This document shows, one piece after another, positions 25,966 to 33,898 of a stretch of 34,192 nt of DNA. The stretch comes from Myxococcales bacterium. Lineage in GTDB: Bacteria > Myxococcota_A > Polyangia > Haliangiales > Haliangiaceae. Both the position numbers and the translations under genes were made by a program. Location: assembly GCA_024222395.1 (NCBI GenBank), contig JAAEPE010000143.1, positions 1 through 34,192 on the forward strand. The letters are read 5' to 3'. The notes below the pieces were generated by a model, which had not been told where the DNA came from, did not search any database, and saw nothing but the letters and a program-made list of their open reading frames with translations. Every line of letters starts with the position of its first letter. Within the stretch, counting starts at the first letter, position 1.

Positions 25966-27794
25966 CACTCATCATCGTAATCGGACTCATCCTTCTCTTT
26001 GCCCTCGGGGCCCCCATCTTCGCGGTCATGCTCATGGCCAGTGCCTATGGTGCAACCCAAACGTCCCGTGGGGGATTCATGCAGGATTTCGGTGCGCAGA
26101 TGGGCGACATCGTCAAAATCGGCACCGGTGAAGAAGCGCTGATTCTCTCGACCATCCCGCTCTTTATCTTCATGGGCTTTGTCATGGCCGAAGCCAAGAC
26201 CGCCGATCGACTGGTCCGCGCCGCAAGGGCCGGACTGGGGTGGATGCCCGGCGGGTTGGCCGTCGTAACCATCTTCGCCTGTGCAGTCTTCACAACCTTC
26301 ACCGGCGCATCAGGCGTCACAATCGTCGCCCTCGGCGGCCTGATCATGCCCTCGCTACTCAAGGAGAAATACCCAGAGAAGTTCTCACTTGGTCTCGTCG
26401 CGGGCACCGGCTCCGTTGGGCTACTCTTCCCACCTGCCCTGCCACTCTTCGTCTACGGCACGGTCTACGGTCTCGCTGCGCAAACTCAAAGCGACAGCGG
26501 CGGCTCCGAGATGGAACTCATCGAGTTCTCCACAGATCGCTTCATTTTCGCAGGCGTGGTTCCTGGCCTCATCCTCCTGCTCATCATGTCAGTCTTTGCG
26601 GTGACGGTCGCCATCAAGCGCAAAGTTCCAAGGCATAAGTTCAACGCAGCAGAACTCGTCGAAGCCTGTATCCAGGCCATCCCAGAGATGCTCTTGCCGG
26701 TATTCATCCTCTTGGGTCTCGCCAACGGAGTGACAATTGCCCAGATTGCGTGCCTCGCCTGCATCTACATCATCTTTGTCGAGGTCGTGCTCTTCCGCGA
26801 CGTCAAGATCACCCAGCTTTGGCACCTCGTGCGCGATTCGATGGCTCTCGTGGGCGCCATCTTTATCATCATCTTTGCCGCCTCGGCTCTCACGAACTTC
26901 TTCGTAACAGCCGAGGTGCCACAGATGCTCTTCCACTGGATTCAAGACAACTTTGAATCCAAATGGACCTTCCTCCTGGCTCTCAACGTCTTCCTACTTC
27001 TCGTGGGAATGACGATGGACATCTTCTCGGCGATCGTCGTCGTGGTGCCTCTCATCACGCCAGTTGCGGCTGCGTACGGAATCAACCCCTACCACCTCGG
27101 CGTCATCTTCCTGCTCAACCTCGAACTGGGCTACCTAACACCGCCAGTTGGTCTCAATCTCTTCATCACGGGCTTCACCTTCAAGAAACCCATTGATGAG
27201 GTGGTTCGCTCGGTTGTGCCATTCTTCATTTGCATGGTCATTGCGCTCATCCTGGTTACCTACGTCGAGGCCATCACGGTCAAGCCTCTCGACGTCATCA
27301 AGCCACCCGCAAGACGTGGTCGAGTTGCTCAGATGGCGACTGAGGTGAGGCAGGAGTACCAGAAGCTCAGCGCGGTGCAAGAAGTCACCCTGGAGAGCGG
27401 CGAGAAGGTCACCTTCGAAGGCTGCGCGAAAATCGCGGACACCGACGAGAAGGACGTGTGTGAGGGCCTCTTCCTCGATATCACCAACTGCCGAAACGAG
27501 AAAACCGGGACTGAGCTCGCCGAGTGCGAGAAGACCGCAAAGACCGACTACCTCGACCTTCGTGGCGATGACATCGCTGTAGGCGATGGCGACGAGGACT
27601 ACCCGGACCTTGAGGGTGAAGACGAGGATGAAGACTATCCCGACCTCGAAGATGAAGAGGGCGGGGACACGGTAGATGGTGAGGACGAAGAGTATCCGGA
27701 CCTCGAAGGCGAAGACGAGACGCCCACTCCGAAGCCGGCACCAGCAGCCAGCGAAGAGGATGAGGAATACCCGGACCTCGAAGACGAAGAGTGA
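25962..27794 (+). CDS. TRAP transporter large permease (DctM/TatM) with acidic YPDLE-repeat tail
   Basis: Transport subunit of the TRAP system, 610 residues. Residues 1-445 are the DctM core with many membrane helices; typical blocks are MPGGLAVVTIFACAVFTTFT, GVTIVALGGLIMPSLLKEKY, GSVGLLFPPALPLFVYG and LNLELGYLTPPVGLNLFITG. After the last helix (about 440) comes an unusual extension of about 165 residues. A short Cys-containing stretch (VCEGLFLDITNCRNEKTG) is followed by a highly acidic tail with four [DE]YPDLE motifs, Tyr at about 547, 559, 578 and 603. Ordinary DctM proteins are about 430 residues and lack this. ATG 25962-25964 has AGGA ten bases upstream. Its TGA overlaps the next gene's GTG by four bases. 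Confidence 0.92.
   Translation: MTLIIVIGLILLFALGAPIFAVMLMASAYGATQTSRGGFMQDFGAQMGDIVKIGTGEEALILSTIPLFIFMGFVMAEAKTADRLVRAARAGLGWMPGGLAVVTIFACAVFTTFTGASGVTIVALGGLIMPSLLKEKYPEKFSLGLVAGTGSVGLLFPPALPLFVYGTVYGLAAQTQSDSGGSEMELIEFSTDRFIFAGVVPGLILLLIMSVFAVTVAIKRKVPRHKFNAAELVEACIQAIPEMLLPVFILLGLANGVTIAQIACLACIYIIFVEVVLFRDVKITQLWHLVRDSMALVGAIFIIIFAASALTNFFVTAEVPQMLFHWIQDNFESKWTFLLALNVFLLLVGMTMDIFSAIVVVVPLITPVAAAYGINPYHLGVIFLLNLELGYLTPPVGLNLFITGFTFKKPIDEVVRSVVPFFICMVIALILVTYVEAITVKPLDVIKPPARRGRVAQMATEVRQEYQKLSAVQEVTLESGEKVTFEGCAKIADTDEKDVCEGLFLDITNCRNEKTGTELAECEKTAKTDYLDLRGDDIAVGDGDEDYPDLEGEDEDEDYPDLEDEEGGDTVDGEDEEYPDLEGEDETPTPKPAPAASEEDEEYPDLEDEE
27591..27794 (+). repeat. Four imperfect [DE]YPDLE-[GD]E repeats in the TRAP permease tail
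   Basis: The coding sequence for YPDLE recurs at about 27600, 27636, 27693 and 27768 with different synonymous codons, each followed by an acidic run. Codon divergence suggests the repeats are old and kept for their protein sequence rather than newly duplicated DNA. Confidence 0.8.
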
Positions 27795-28672
27795 TCAGCG
27801 CAGCACTTCGAACCCTGCGGCCAAAGCAGTGGGTGAAGAACTTCTTCGTCCTGGCCGCACTCGTCTTCTCGAAGCACCTGCTAGAGCCCGCCTTCACACT
27901 GCGGGCACTGGCCGCGTTTGCGATTTTCTGCGCTCTCAGTGGCGCGGTCTATGCGTTCAACGATCTGCTTGACGTAGAGAGCGATCGCAAGCACCCCATC
28001 AAGCGCCATCGCCCCATCGCCTCGGGGCAGCTGGGCGAGCGCACGGCGCTGTGGCTCAGCATCTGCTTGGCGGTCGTGGCATTGGGGGCCTCCGCCGCCC
28101 TCGCTCCCATGCTGGCCGCCGTAGCTGCAGGCTATTTGGTCAATAACCTGGCCTACACCCTATACCTCAAGCGAATCGCCTATCTCGATGTGCTGATGAT
28201 CGGCGTGGGCTTCTGCCTCCGAGTCCTCGCAGGCGGCTACGCGATCGACGTTCCGGTTTCCGCTTGGCTCCTAGCCTGTACGGCCCTACTCGCCTGTTTC
28301 CTGGGGTTCGGCAAGCGGGCCCACGAAATGCTCGCCGCCGAACACGCCGGGCGCTCCCCGGAAGACACACGGGTCGCGCTCAAGGGGTACAGCACCCCGA
28401 CATTGCGCTTTGTGCTGCTTCTTCTGTGCATCGGAACCTGTGCGGCCTACGCCATGTACACCCGCGACGCTCAAACCATCAGCTTCTTCCAGACCGATCA
28501 GCTATTCTGGACCTTGCCATTCTGCATCGTCGGCATTGCGCGATTTCTGCAAATTGCTCTCTGGATGCAGGGGCCTGAGAGCCCAACGGACGCAATTCTT
28601 CGCGATTGGCCCTTCCTACTCAATCTTGGTGCTTGGGCCACGAGCGTTTTTGTGATCATCTACGTCTTGTAG
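27791..28672 (+). CDS. UbiA-family prenyltransferase, decaprenyl-phosphate phosphoribosyltransferase-like
   Basis: Polytopic membrane enzyme of 293 residues in the UbiA superfamily. The N-terminus RPKQWVKNFFVLAALVFS and the first Asp-rich motif NDLLDVESDRKHPIKRHRP (Asn57, Asp58, Asp61, Asp65) are typical of the group that includes 5-phosphoribosyl-1-pyrophosphate:decaprenyl-phosphate phosphoribosyltransferase, which makes polyprenyl-phospho-pentose donors for cell-envelope sugars. The second motif region is LYLKRIAYLDVLMIGVGF. GTG 27791-27793 overlaps the permease stop by four bases (GTGA). Its expected lipid substrate is a polyprenyl phosphate made from IPP, which fits the mevalonate genes downstream. 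A different prenyl acceptor is possible. Confidence 0.87.
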   Translation: MISAALRTLRPKQWVKNFFVLAALVFSKHLLEPAFTLRALAAFAIFCALSGAVYAFNDLLDVESDRKHPIKRHRPIASGQLGERTALWLSICLAVVALGASAALAPMLAAVAAGYLVNNLAYTLYLKRIAYLDVLMIGVGFCLRVLAGGYAIDVPVSAWLLACTALLACFLGFGKRAHEMLAAEHAGRSPEDTRVALKGYSTPTLRFVLLLLCIGTCAAYAMYTRDAQTISFFQTDQLFWTLPFCIVGIARFLQIALWMQGPESPTDAILRDWPFLLNLGAWATSVFVIIYVL

Positions 28673-30006
28673 TGCGCTACTCCCTCCTAGTTCTGCTCTT
28701 AATTCTGGCCGCCACGACGGCGAGCGCGGCCCCTCGCGGCATGCGCGTTGCCGCTCCCACAGCATAGGTGGGCGCAGGAACCAATACCGGGTCGCGCCTT
28801 CTCTTTCTCAACCGCTGCGAAGGCGGCTGCACGATATCGCCAGGCTTCGAGGATTCGCGAAGCAATCACTCGAGCATCGTCGGGTCACCTCGAGAGCTTT
28901 CCGAGTGGCCCCACACCGACAACCAGTGGGACTCGATGAAGCGATGCGATGAGGAGCTATACGCTCCCTTTGAGATTCGCGTCACCGATACGGATCCTGG
29001 CGACGAGCCACATTATGAGGCCATCGTCGCCGGCAGCGGCTCGGAACTCGGTTTTCCGATGGCTGGTGGTGTCGCCCCATTTGCCTGTGGCCCCATTGAG
29101 AACGCAATAAGCTTCACCTTCGCGCTGCTCTACGACGATATGCGCGCGCTCTGCAACGTGGTGGGGCAAGAGTCGGCTCACGCATTTGGACTAGATCATG
29201 AGATGCAGTGCAACGACCCACTCACCTACTTGGGCGGCTGCCCAAATAGGAAGTTCCAGGACGTCGATGCCCCTTGCGGCGAGTTTGCCGCCCGGGATTG
29301 CGACTGCGGCGTAGAAACTCAGAATAGTTATCAGTATCTACTCGAATTCCTCGGCGAGGGGCTTGTCCCCCAGGTCACAATCCAAACCCCGGAGGACAGG
29401 GCTCTGCTCCCCGTGGGCTTCCCCGTTCACGCAGAGGGGATCGATGATATCGCTGTGACGCGAAGCGAGTTGTGGATTGACGATCGACGCATTGAAACCC
29501 TCGAGCAAGAGCCCTTTGCGTTCACCGCGCCGCGAACTCTGGCGCCGGGAGCGCACACCGTCGAGGTGCGCATCTTCGATGACCGAAACCAATACGGGAG
29601 CACAGCCATCGAGATTGAACAAGCGGCATGCGAGTCGCGCAGCGACTGCGACTTCGCCCACATCTGCGTGGACGGCTTGTGCGTCCTAGGTCCAGGCAAC
29701 GCTGCGGGCATCGGCGCCACATGCTCGAACAGCGACTCCTGCCAAACCAAGCTCTGTGCCGTCGATGCTCCGGGCCACGACGGCGTATGTGCAGCTACCT
29801 GTGAGAACTCACCTGATAGCTGCCCCTCTGCCTTTCACTGCGTGACCGCCCAGGGCGGAAGGAGGCGGTGCATCCCCGAGAACGGCGGGTCGGGCGGGTT
29901 TTGCCAAGCCGGAGGGCACGGGGGTCGAGGGGCCTTCTGGCTCTTCCTAGTCGCCCTCTTCATCGGCCGCCGGCGCTGTGGTAAAGGAGACGGAGATGGC
30001 GAGTAG
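28672..30006 (+). CDS. Secreted Cys-rich protein with MYXO-CTERM-like tail, in-frame amber after signal peptide
   Basis: GTG 28672-28674 overlaps the UbiA stop (TAGTG) and begins a good signal peptide (VRYSLLVLLLILAATTASA). The same frame meets TAG at 28765-28767 and then stays open to 30006, so the body is read either by readthrough or from GTG 28768. The body resembles a zinc-peptidase-like module: LNRCEGGC, then GQESAHAFGLDHE near codons 165-177, where the first His of HExxHxxGxxH is Gln, followed by MQCNDPLTYLGGC. A possible Ig-like domain follows (about 230-310), then Cys-rich repeats (CESRSDCDFAHICVDGLC). The end has a Cys-Gly-rich motif, a hydrophobic segment (GAFWLFLVALFIG) and RRR, the form of a MYXO-CTERM sorting signal. 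Peptidase activity is doubtful. Confidence 0.72.
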
Positions 30007-31054
30007 CGGCATTGAGAAACGAAAGGCCGACCACATCGAGGTCGCCGCCAGCGGGCGTGCAGATTTTGTGGCGCAAGGTACGTTGCTATCCTCTGTGCAG
30101 CTCGTGCATCAGAGCCTGCCTGAGATCGCCGAATCCGAGATCGATCTCAGCGTCTCTTTCCTCGGGAAGACGCTCAGGGCACCGCTGCTTATCACCGGCA
30201 TGACAGGTGGAACCGAGGAGGCCGCAGCGATCAACCGCGACCTCGCTGCAGTGGCACAGGAAATGGGAGTTGGCTTTGGCCTTGGTTCCCAGCGTGCAAT
30301 GGCCGAGAACCCCGAGCTCGCATCCACCTACCAAATCCGAGACGCAGCCCCCGAGGCACTCATCATCGGGAATATTGGAGCCGTACAGGCAAAGGACTAC
30401 GGAGTCGCCCGCATTCGCGAACTTGCGGACGCGGTGGGCGCTGATGCGATGGCGGTTCACCTAAACCCAGCCCAGGAGATGATTCAAAGCGGGGGGGACC
30501 GGGACTTTCGCGGCGTCCTCGAGACCATCGGCGAGCTTGTCGCCGACCTAGGTATTCCTCTGATCGCAAAAGAGACCGGCTGCGGAATTTCGCCACGTGC
30601 CGCTCGCACCCTGTATCGAGCTGGTGTGAAGTTCGTCGACGTTAGCGGAGCCGGCGGCACATCTTGGACCGCCGTAGAAAGGCACAGAGCGGCAGAGAAC
30701 AGTGTGCAACAGCGGCTGGGAGATGAATTCTGGGACTGGGGAATTCCCACCGCAGCCAGCGTGCACGCTTGCGCCCAAGCGGGGCTCGAGGTCGTCGCCA
30801 GTGGCGGCGTTCGCACAGGTCTCGACATCGCCCGAGCGATGGCCCTTGGAGCCTCCGTCGGCGGAATGGCAGCTCCTGTACTGCGTGCCCAGCAGAGTGG
30901 CGGCCAAGACGCTGCCGCCGCCCTTGTTCAATCGCTCATCGACTCGATTCGTACAACTCTCCTACTCACGGGGTGTCAGAGCGTTCTTGACTTGCATGAG
31001 GCCCCGCGATGTATTTCCGCACCGCTGCGCTCGTGGATCGATGCCCTCATCTAG
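29996..31054 (+). CDS. fni: Type 2 isopentenyl-diphosphate delta-isomerase
   Basis: FMN-dependent enzyme interconverting IPP and dimethylallyl diphosphate. It has 352 residues from ATG 29996-29998, which follows a strong AAGGAG site and overlaps the upstream gene by 11 bases; the frame is open for six more codons upstream. Diagnostic blocks are EKRKADHIEVAASG at the N-terminus, APLLITGMTGGTEEA, GFGLGSQRAM, ALIIGNIGAVQ, AMAVHLNPAQEMIQ, the FMN-loop region DVSGAGGTSWTAVERHR and VVASGGVRTGLDIARAMALG. It is the first gene of the mevalonate block. Confidence 0.96.
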   Translation: MASSGIEKRKADHIEVAASGRADFVAQGTLLSSVQLVHQSLPEIAESEIDLSVSFLGKTLRAPLLITGMTGGTEEAAAINRDLAAVAQEMGVGFGLGSQRAMAENPELASTYQIRDAAPEALIIGNIGAVQAKDYGVARIRELADAVGADAMAVHLNPAQEMIQSGGDRDFRGVLETIGELVADLGIPLIAKETGCGISPRAARTLYRAGVKFVDVSGAGGTSWTAVERHRAAENSVQQRLGDEFWDWGIPTAASVHACAQAGLEVVASGGVRTGLDIARAMALGASVGGMAAPVLRAQQSGGQDAAAALVQSLIDSIRTTLLLTGCQSVLDLHEAPRCISAPLRSWIDALI

Positions 31055-31946
31055 GGCCACCTCCGCGAGTGCCGGCGGCAAGATAATCCTCCTCGGCGAG
31101 CACTCGGTCGTCTACGGGCACCCTGCACTAGCGGGTGCGATCGACAAAACGGTCACCGCCTGTTCAACTCCGATAGAGGGTGATTCCTCCTTGAGTGTTC
31201 CAGCATGGGATATCGAAGTGAGTACTCGGGACGAAGGCGCGCCAGCCCAGGCCCTCCGCGCGCTCATCGAGGCCACGGGCGCACAACCCACTCGGTTGGA
31301 TGTCACTGCCGACCTGCCGTGCGCGGCTGGCCTCGGTTCGTCCGCCGCACTCTGCCTCGCAGTTGCTCGCTGCCTGGCCCCTGGAGCAAGCGACGCTGAG
31401 CACAGAGATATCGCCGGCGCAGGAGAGGCGCAATTTCATCACCGCCCCAGCGGAATCGATGTAGCCCTCAGCCAGCAAGGCGGTATCGCAAGCTACACCG
31501 TCGACGGGGGCCTCGTGCCACTCGATGTCCCTGGCCTCCCACTCGTTGTTGGGCTTTCCGGCGTTTGCCGAAGCACCGCAACCCAAGTGGCAAGAGTTGC
31601 GGCAAGGGTCGCCGACGATGGGGGCCTGACAAGCGGTCGAATCAAGGATATGGGTGGCATCGTCACAGCCGGAATCGACGCACTCTCCTCGGGCGATCTG
31701 GACGCATTAGGCGTCTGCATGAGCCAGTGTCACCGAGCATTGCGAGATATCGGCGTGAGCATTGCCACCCTCGATGCCATGGTGGCCACCGCCATGGAGG
31801 CGGGCGCGCTCGGGGCAAAGCTCACTGGCGCCGGAGGTGGTGGTGCCATTATCGCCCTTGCCCCTGGCCGAGAACAGCAGGTCTGCGCCGCACTGGAGGA
31901 GCAAGACTTCCAGGCCTTCGTTACCACGCTAGGAGCCAACTCATGA
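31041..31946 (+). CDS. mvk: Mevalonate kinase
   Basis: GHMP-family kinase phosphorylating mevalonate at C5. From ATG 31041-31043 (MPSSRATSASAGGKIILLGE) it is 301 residues and overlaps fni by 14 bases. A long upstream open frame lies inside fni and is rejected. GHMP motifs are visible: GEHSVVYGHPALAGAIDK near the N-terminus, the ATP-binding DLPCAAGLGSSAALCLAVAR, and the C-terminal GAKLTGAGGGGAIIALAPG. The region HHRPSGIDVALSQQGG holds the expected catalytic Asp. It is assigned as mevalonate kinase by motifs and its place in the cluster. Confidence 0.92.
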   Translation: MPSSRATSASAGGKIILLGEHSVVYGHPALAGAIDKTVTACSTPIEGDSSLSVPAWDIEVSTRDEGAPAQALRALIEATGAQPTRLDVTADLPCAAGLGSSAALCLAVARCLAPGASDAEHRDIAGAGEAQFHHRPSGIDVALSQQGGIASYTVDGGLVPLDVPGLPLVVGLSGVCRSTATQVARVAARVADDGGLTSGRIKDMGGIVTAGIDALSSGDLDALGVCMSQCHRALRDIGVSIATLDAMVATAMEAGALGAKLTGAGGGGAIIALAPGREQQVCAALEEQDFQAFVTTLGANS

Positions 31947-32935
31947 CATCAACCAAATCCGCCACTGCGCAGGCTTGCGCCAACATCGCCCTCGTAAAGT
32001 ACTGGGGCAAACGAGATTCCGCTCTCAATTTGCCAGCCGCTTCCAGCCTCTCACTCACCTTGGATGCGCTTCGCACCACCACAACGGTGACCTTCGATGA
32101 CGGCCTCACAGGGGATGAGTTCGAGCTCGACGGACAAGCCGCGGCGACTGGACGCCTGGGGCCTTGGCTTGACTTAGTGCGGAAGCGCGCAGACATAACA
32201 ACCTTCGCCCGAGTCGTGAGCGAGAACAACTTCCCTACCGCAAGTGGTCTCGCCTCGTCCGCCGCAGCCTTCGCCGCCCTGGCCGTCGCTGCCACCGAAG
32301 CCGCCGGCCTCTCCCTCGGACGCACCGAGCTGAGCGAGCTCGCCCGGCGCGGTAGCGGTTCGGCTGCTCGCTCCATCTTTGGCGGTTTCGCTCTAATGCA
32401 CCGGGGCGAGCGCTGTGACGGCACAGACTGCGTCGCAGAAGAACTCTTAGCGAGAGATGAATGGCCACTTCGCATGGTTATTGCGGTGGTCGGCGGCGGC
32501 AAGAAGAAGAGCGTCTCCTCCCGCGATGCGATGGATCACTGCGCCGAGACTTCTCCGCTGTACCAGGCTTGGATTGGCTGCGTAGCCAAGGACATTGACG
32601 ACGCTAGCTCAGCTATCATGTCCCGAGACCTCTCCGCACTTGGCGCGGTAACCCAGGGTAGCGCCATGGCGATGCATGCAGCTGCAATGGCGTCGCGCCC
32701 CCCCGTACGCTACTGGCAGCCGTCAACGCTGCGCTGCCTCGATGCAGTCGAAGCTCTTCAAGAATCCGGGCTGCATGCATATCCGACGATGGATGCAGGC
32801 CCTCATGTCAAAGTGCTCACGAACGAGGAGCACTGCGAGGAGGTGGCAACCGGCCTGCGGCAGCTCGAGGGCGTGAGCGGTGTGATTATAAGCCACGCCG
32901 GCCCCGGCGCTCACCTGTTGCCGAGTGCCGAATGA
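31943..32935 (+). CDS. mvaD: Diphosphomevalonate decarboxylase
   Basis: ATP-dependent enzyme producing IPP from 5-diphosphomevalonate. It has 330 residues from ATG 31943-31945, which overlaps the mevalonate kinase stop as ATGA and has AGGAG upstream. Family hallmarks are ACANIALVKYWGKRDSALNL, the GHMP ATP loop FPTASGLASSAAAFAAL, GSGSAARSIFGGFALM, and YPTMDAGPHVKVL, which carries the catalytic Asp; most relatives have Asn where this has His after GP. It acts after the kinases encoded on either side. Confidence 0.96.
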   Translation: MTSTKSATAQACANIALVKYWGKRDSALNLPAASSLSLTLDALRTTTTVTFDDGLTGDEFELDGQAAATGRLGPWLDLVRKRADITTFARVVSENNFPTASGLASSAAAFAALAVAATEAAGLSLGRTELSELARRGSGSAARSIFGGFALMHRGERCDGTDCVAEELLARDEWPLRMVIAVVGGGKKKSVSSRDAMDHCAETSPLYQAWIGCVAKDIDDASSAIMSRDLSALGAVTQGSAMAMHAAAMASRPPVRYWQPSTLRCLDAVEALQESGLHAYPTMDAGPHVKVLTNEEHCEEVATGLRQLEGVSGVIISHAGPGAHLLPSAE

Positions 32936-33873
32936 TCCGCTGTACCGCCCCGGGCAAGATCATGCTTGCAGGCGAGTACGCTGTGATCGACGGTAGCTTC
33001 GCAATCATGCTCGCAGTCGATCGCTACGCGGTCGCCACAATTCAAGACTCACCCCAACATCTCTCTCCATTCTTGACGGCAGTGCACAGGGTTATGTGCA
33101 CGAGATTTGGCGACCAGAGCCAAGAGGCCTTTGCCGCTTTGCGAGTGCGCGTGGACACCCGTTCGTTTCGCGAGAATAGAGAAAAGTTGGGCCTTGGCTC
33201 GTCGGCGGCAGCGACCGTCGCCGCGGTCGGCGCAGCACTCGGCGATGCGTTCGACGTGGAGACGGTTCACAAGCTCGCCCGCCAAGCACACGGAGACGCC
33301 CAAGAAGCCAAGGGAACCCGCGGCTCAGGGGCCGACGTTGCAAGCTCTTGCTACGGATCGTGTTTACGATTCTCGACCGCGCCAAGCCAGCAAGCAGTCA
33401 CCCTGCCCCCAGACCTACACTTGGTCTTCCCTTGGTGCGGCCAATCGGCCTCCACCACCGCATTGGTGCCCAAAGTGCGATTATTGCGGACCAGTGCGCG
33501 GGACAACTACGAGCGGCTTTGCCAAGCCATTGTCAAGTCCGCCCAAGGCCTAGCCTCTGCCTCAGAGGGGGCTAGCGCCGTATCTGCCTTACGCGCGGGG
33601 GGACAGGCCGTAGCCGAGCTCGGGCGCGCAGCAGGGGTCGACCTCTGGCTGCCAATTCACAGCCAAATGCAAGACATCGCAGCTCAACTTGGCGGTGCCG
33701 TCAAGCCCACCGGAGCCGGCGGCGGCGACCTAGCACTGGCCGCATTCTCAAGTGCAGAGGCGGCGACACTCTTTGAAGCGCGCCTGGGTGATCACGGAAT
33801 CCACTGCCCTGCTCTGGCCCCATCACACCAGGGCGTGCGTTTGCTGGGGCAAACGAGTAAGGTCGGCGAATAA
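32932..33873 (+). CDS. mvaK2: Phosphomevalonate kinase
   Basis: GHMP-family kinase converting 5-phosphomevalonate to 5-diphosphomevalonate, 313 residues. Visible motifs are CTAPGKIMLAGEYAVIDGS at the N-terminus, the ATP loop EKLGLGSSAAATVAAVGAAL, the block ARQAHGDAQEAKGTRGSGAD typical of phosphomevalonate kinase, and the C-terminal KPTGAGGGDLALAAF. ATG 32932-32934 overlaps the decarboxylase stop by four bases. Its assignment rests on the APGKIMLAGEYAV and GTRGSGAD motifs together with its place in the cluster. Confidence 0.92.
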   Translation: MIRCTAPGKIMLAGEYAVIDGSFAIMLAVDRYAVATIQDSPQHLSPFLTAVHRVMCTRFGDQSQEAFAALRVRVDTRSFRENREKLGLGSSAAATVAAVGAALGDAFDVETVHKLARQAHGDAQEAKGTRGSGADVASSCYGSCLRFSTAPSQQAVTLPPDLHLVFPWCGQSASTTALVPKVRLLRTSARDNYERLCQAIVKSAQGLASASEGASAVSALRAGGQAVAELGRAAGVDLWLPIHSQMQDIAAQLGGAVKPTGAGGGDLALAAFSSAEAATLFEARLGDHGIHCPALAPSHQGVRLLGQTSKVGE

Positions 33874-33889
33874 CCTGCCAACGCAGGTT
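33872..33889 (+). promoter_or_regulatory. Hairpin between phosphomevalonate kinase and HMG-CoA reductase genes
   Basis: AACCTGC (33872-33878) and GCAGGTT (33883-33889) pair around CAAC, starting on the last bases of the kinase stop codon. Only GTTT follows, so it is a weak terminator at best. It sits just before the ribosome-site region of the next gene and could modulate expression of the pathway's controlling enzyme. Confidence 0.45.
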
Positions 33890-33898
33890 GTTTCCTCC

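Noticed and set aside
30702..31040. Upstream extension of mevalonate kinase
   Set aside because: It lies wholly within type 2 IPP isomerase and the GHMP fold begins after 31041; it is just an open frame.
31565..31942. Upstream extension of diphosphomevalonate decarboxylase
   Set aside because: It is Arg/Gly-rich, lies within mevalonate kinase and precedes the normal family start at 31943, which has AGGAG and an ATGA overlap.
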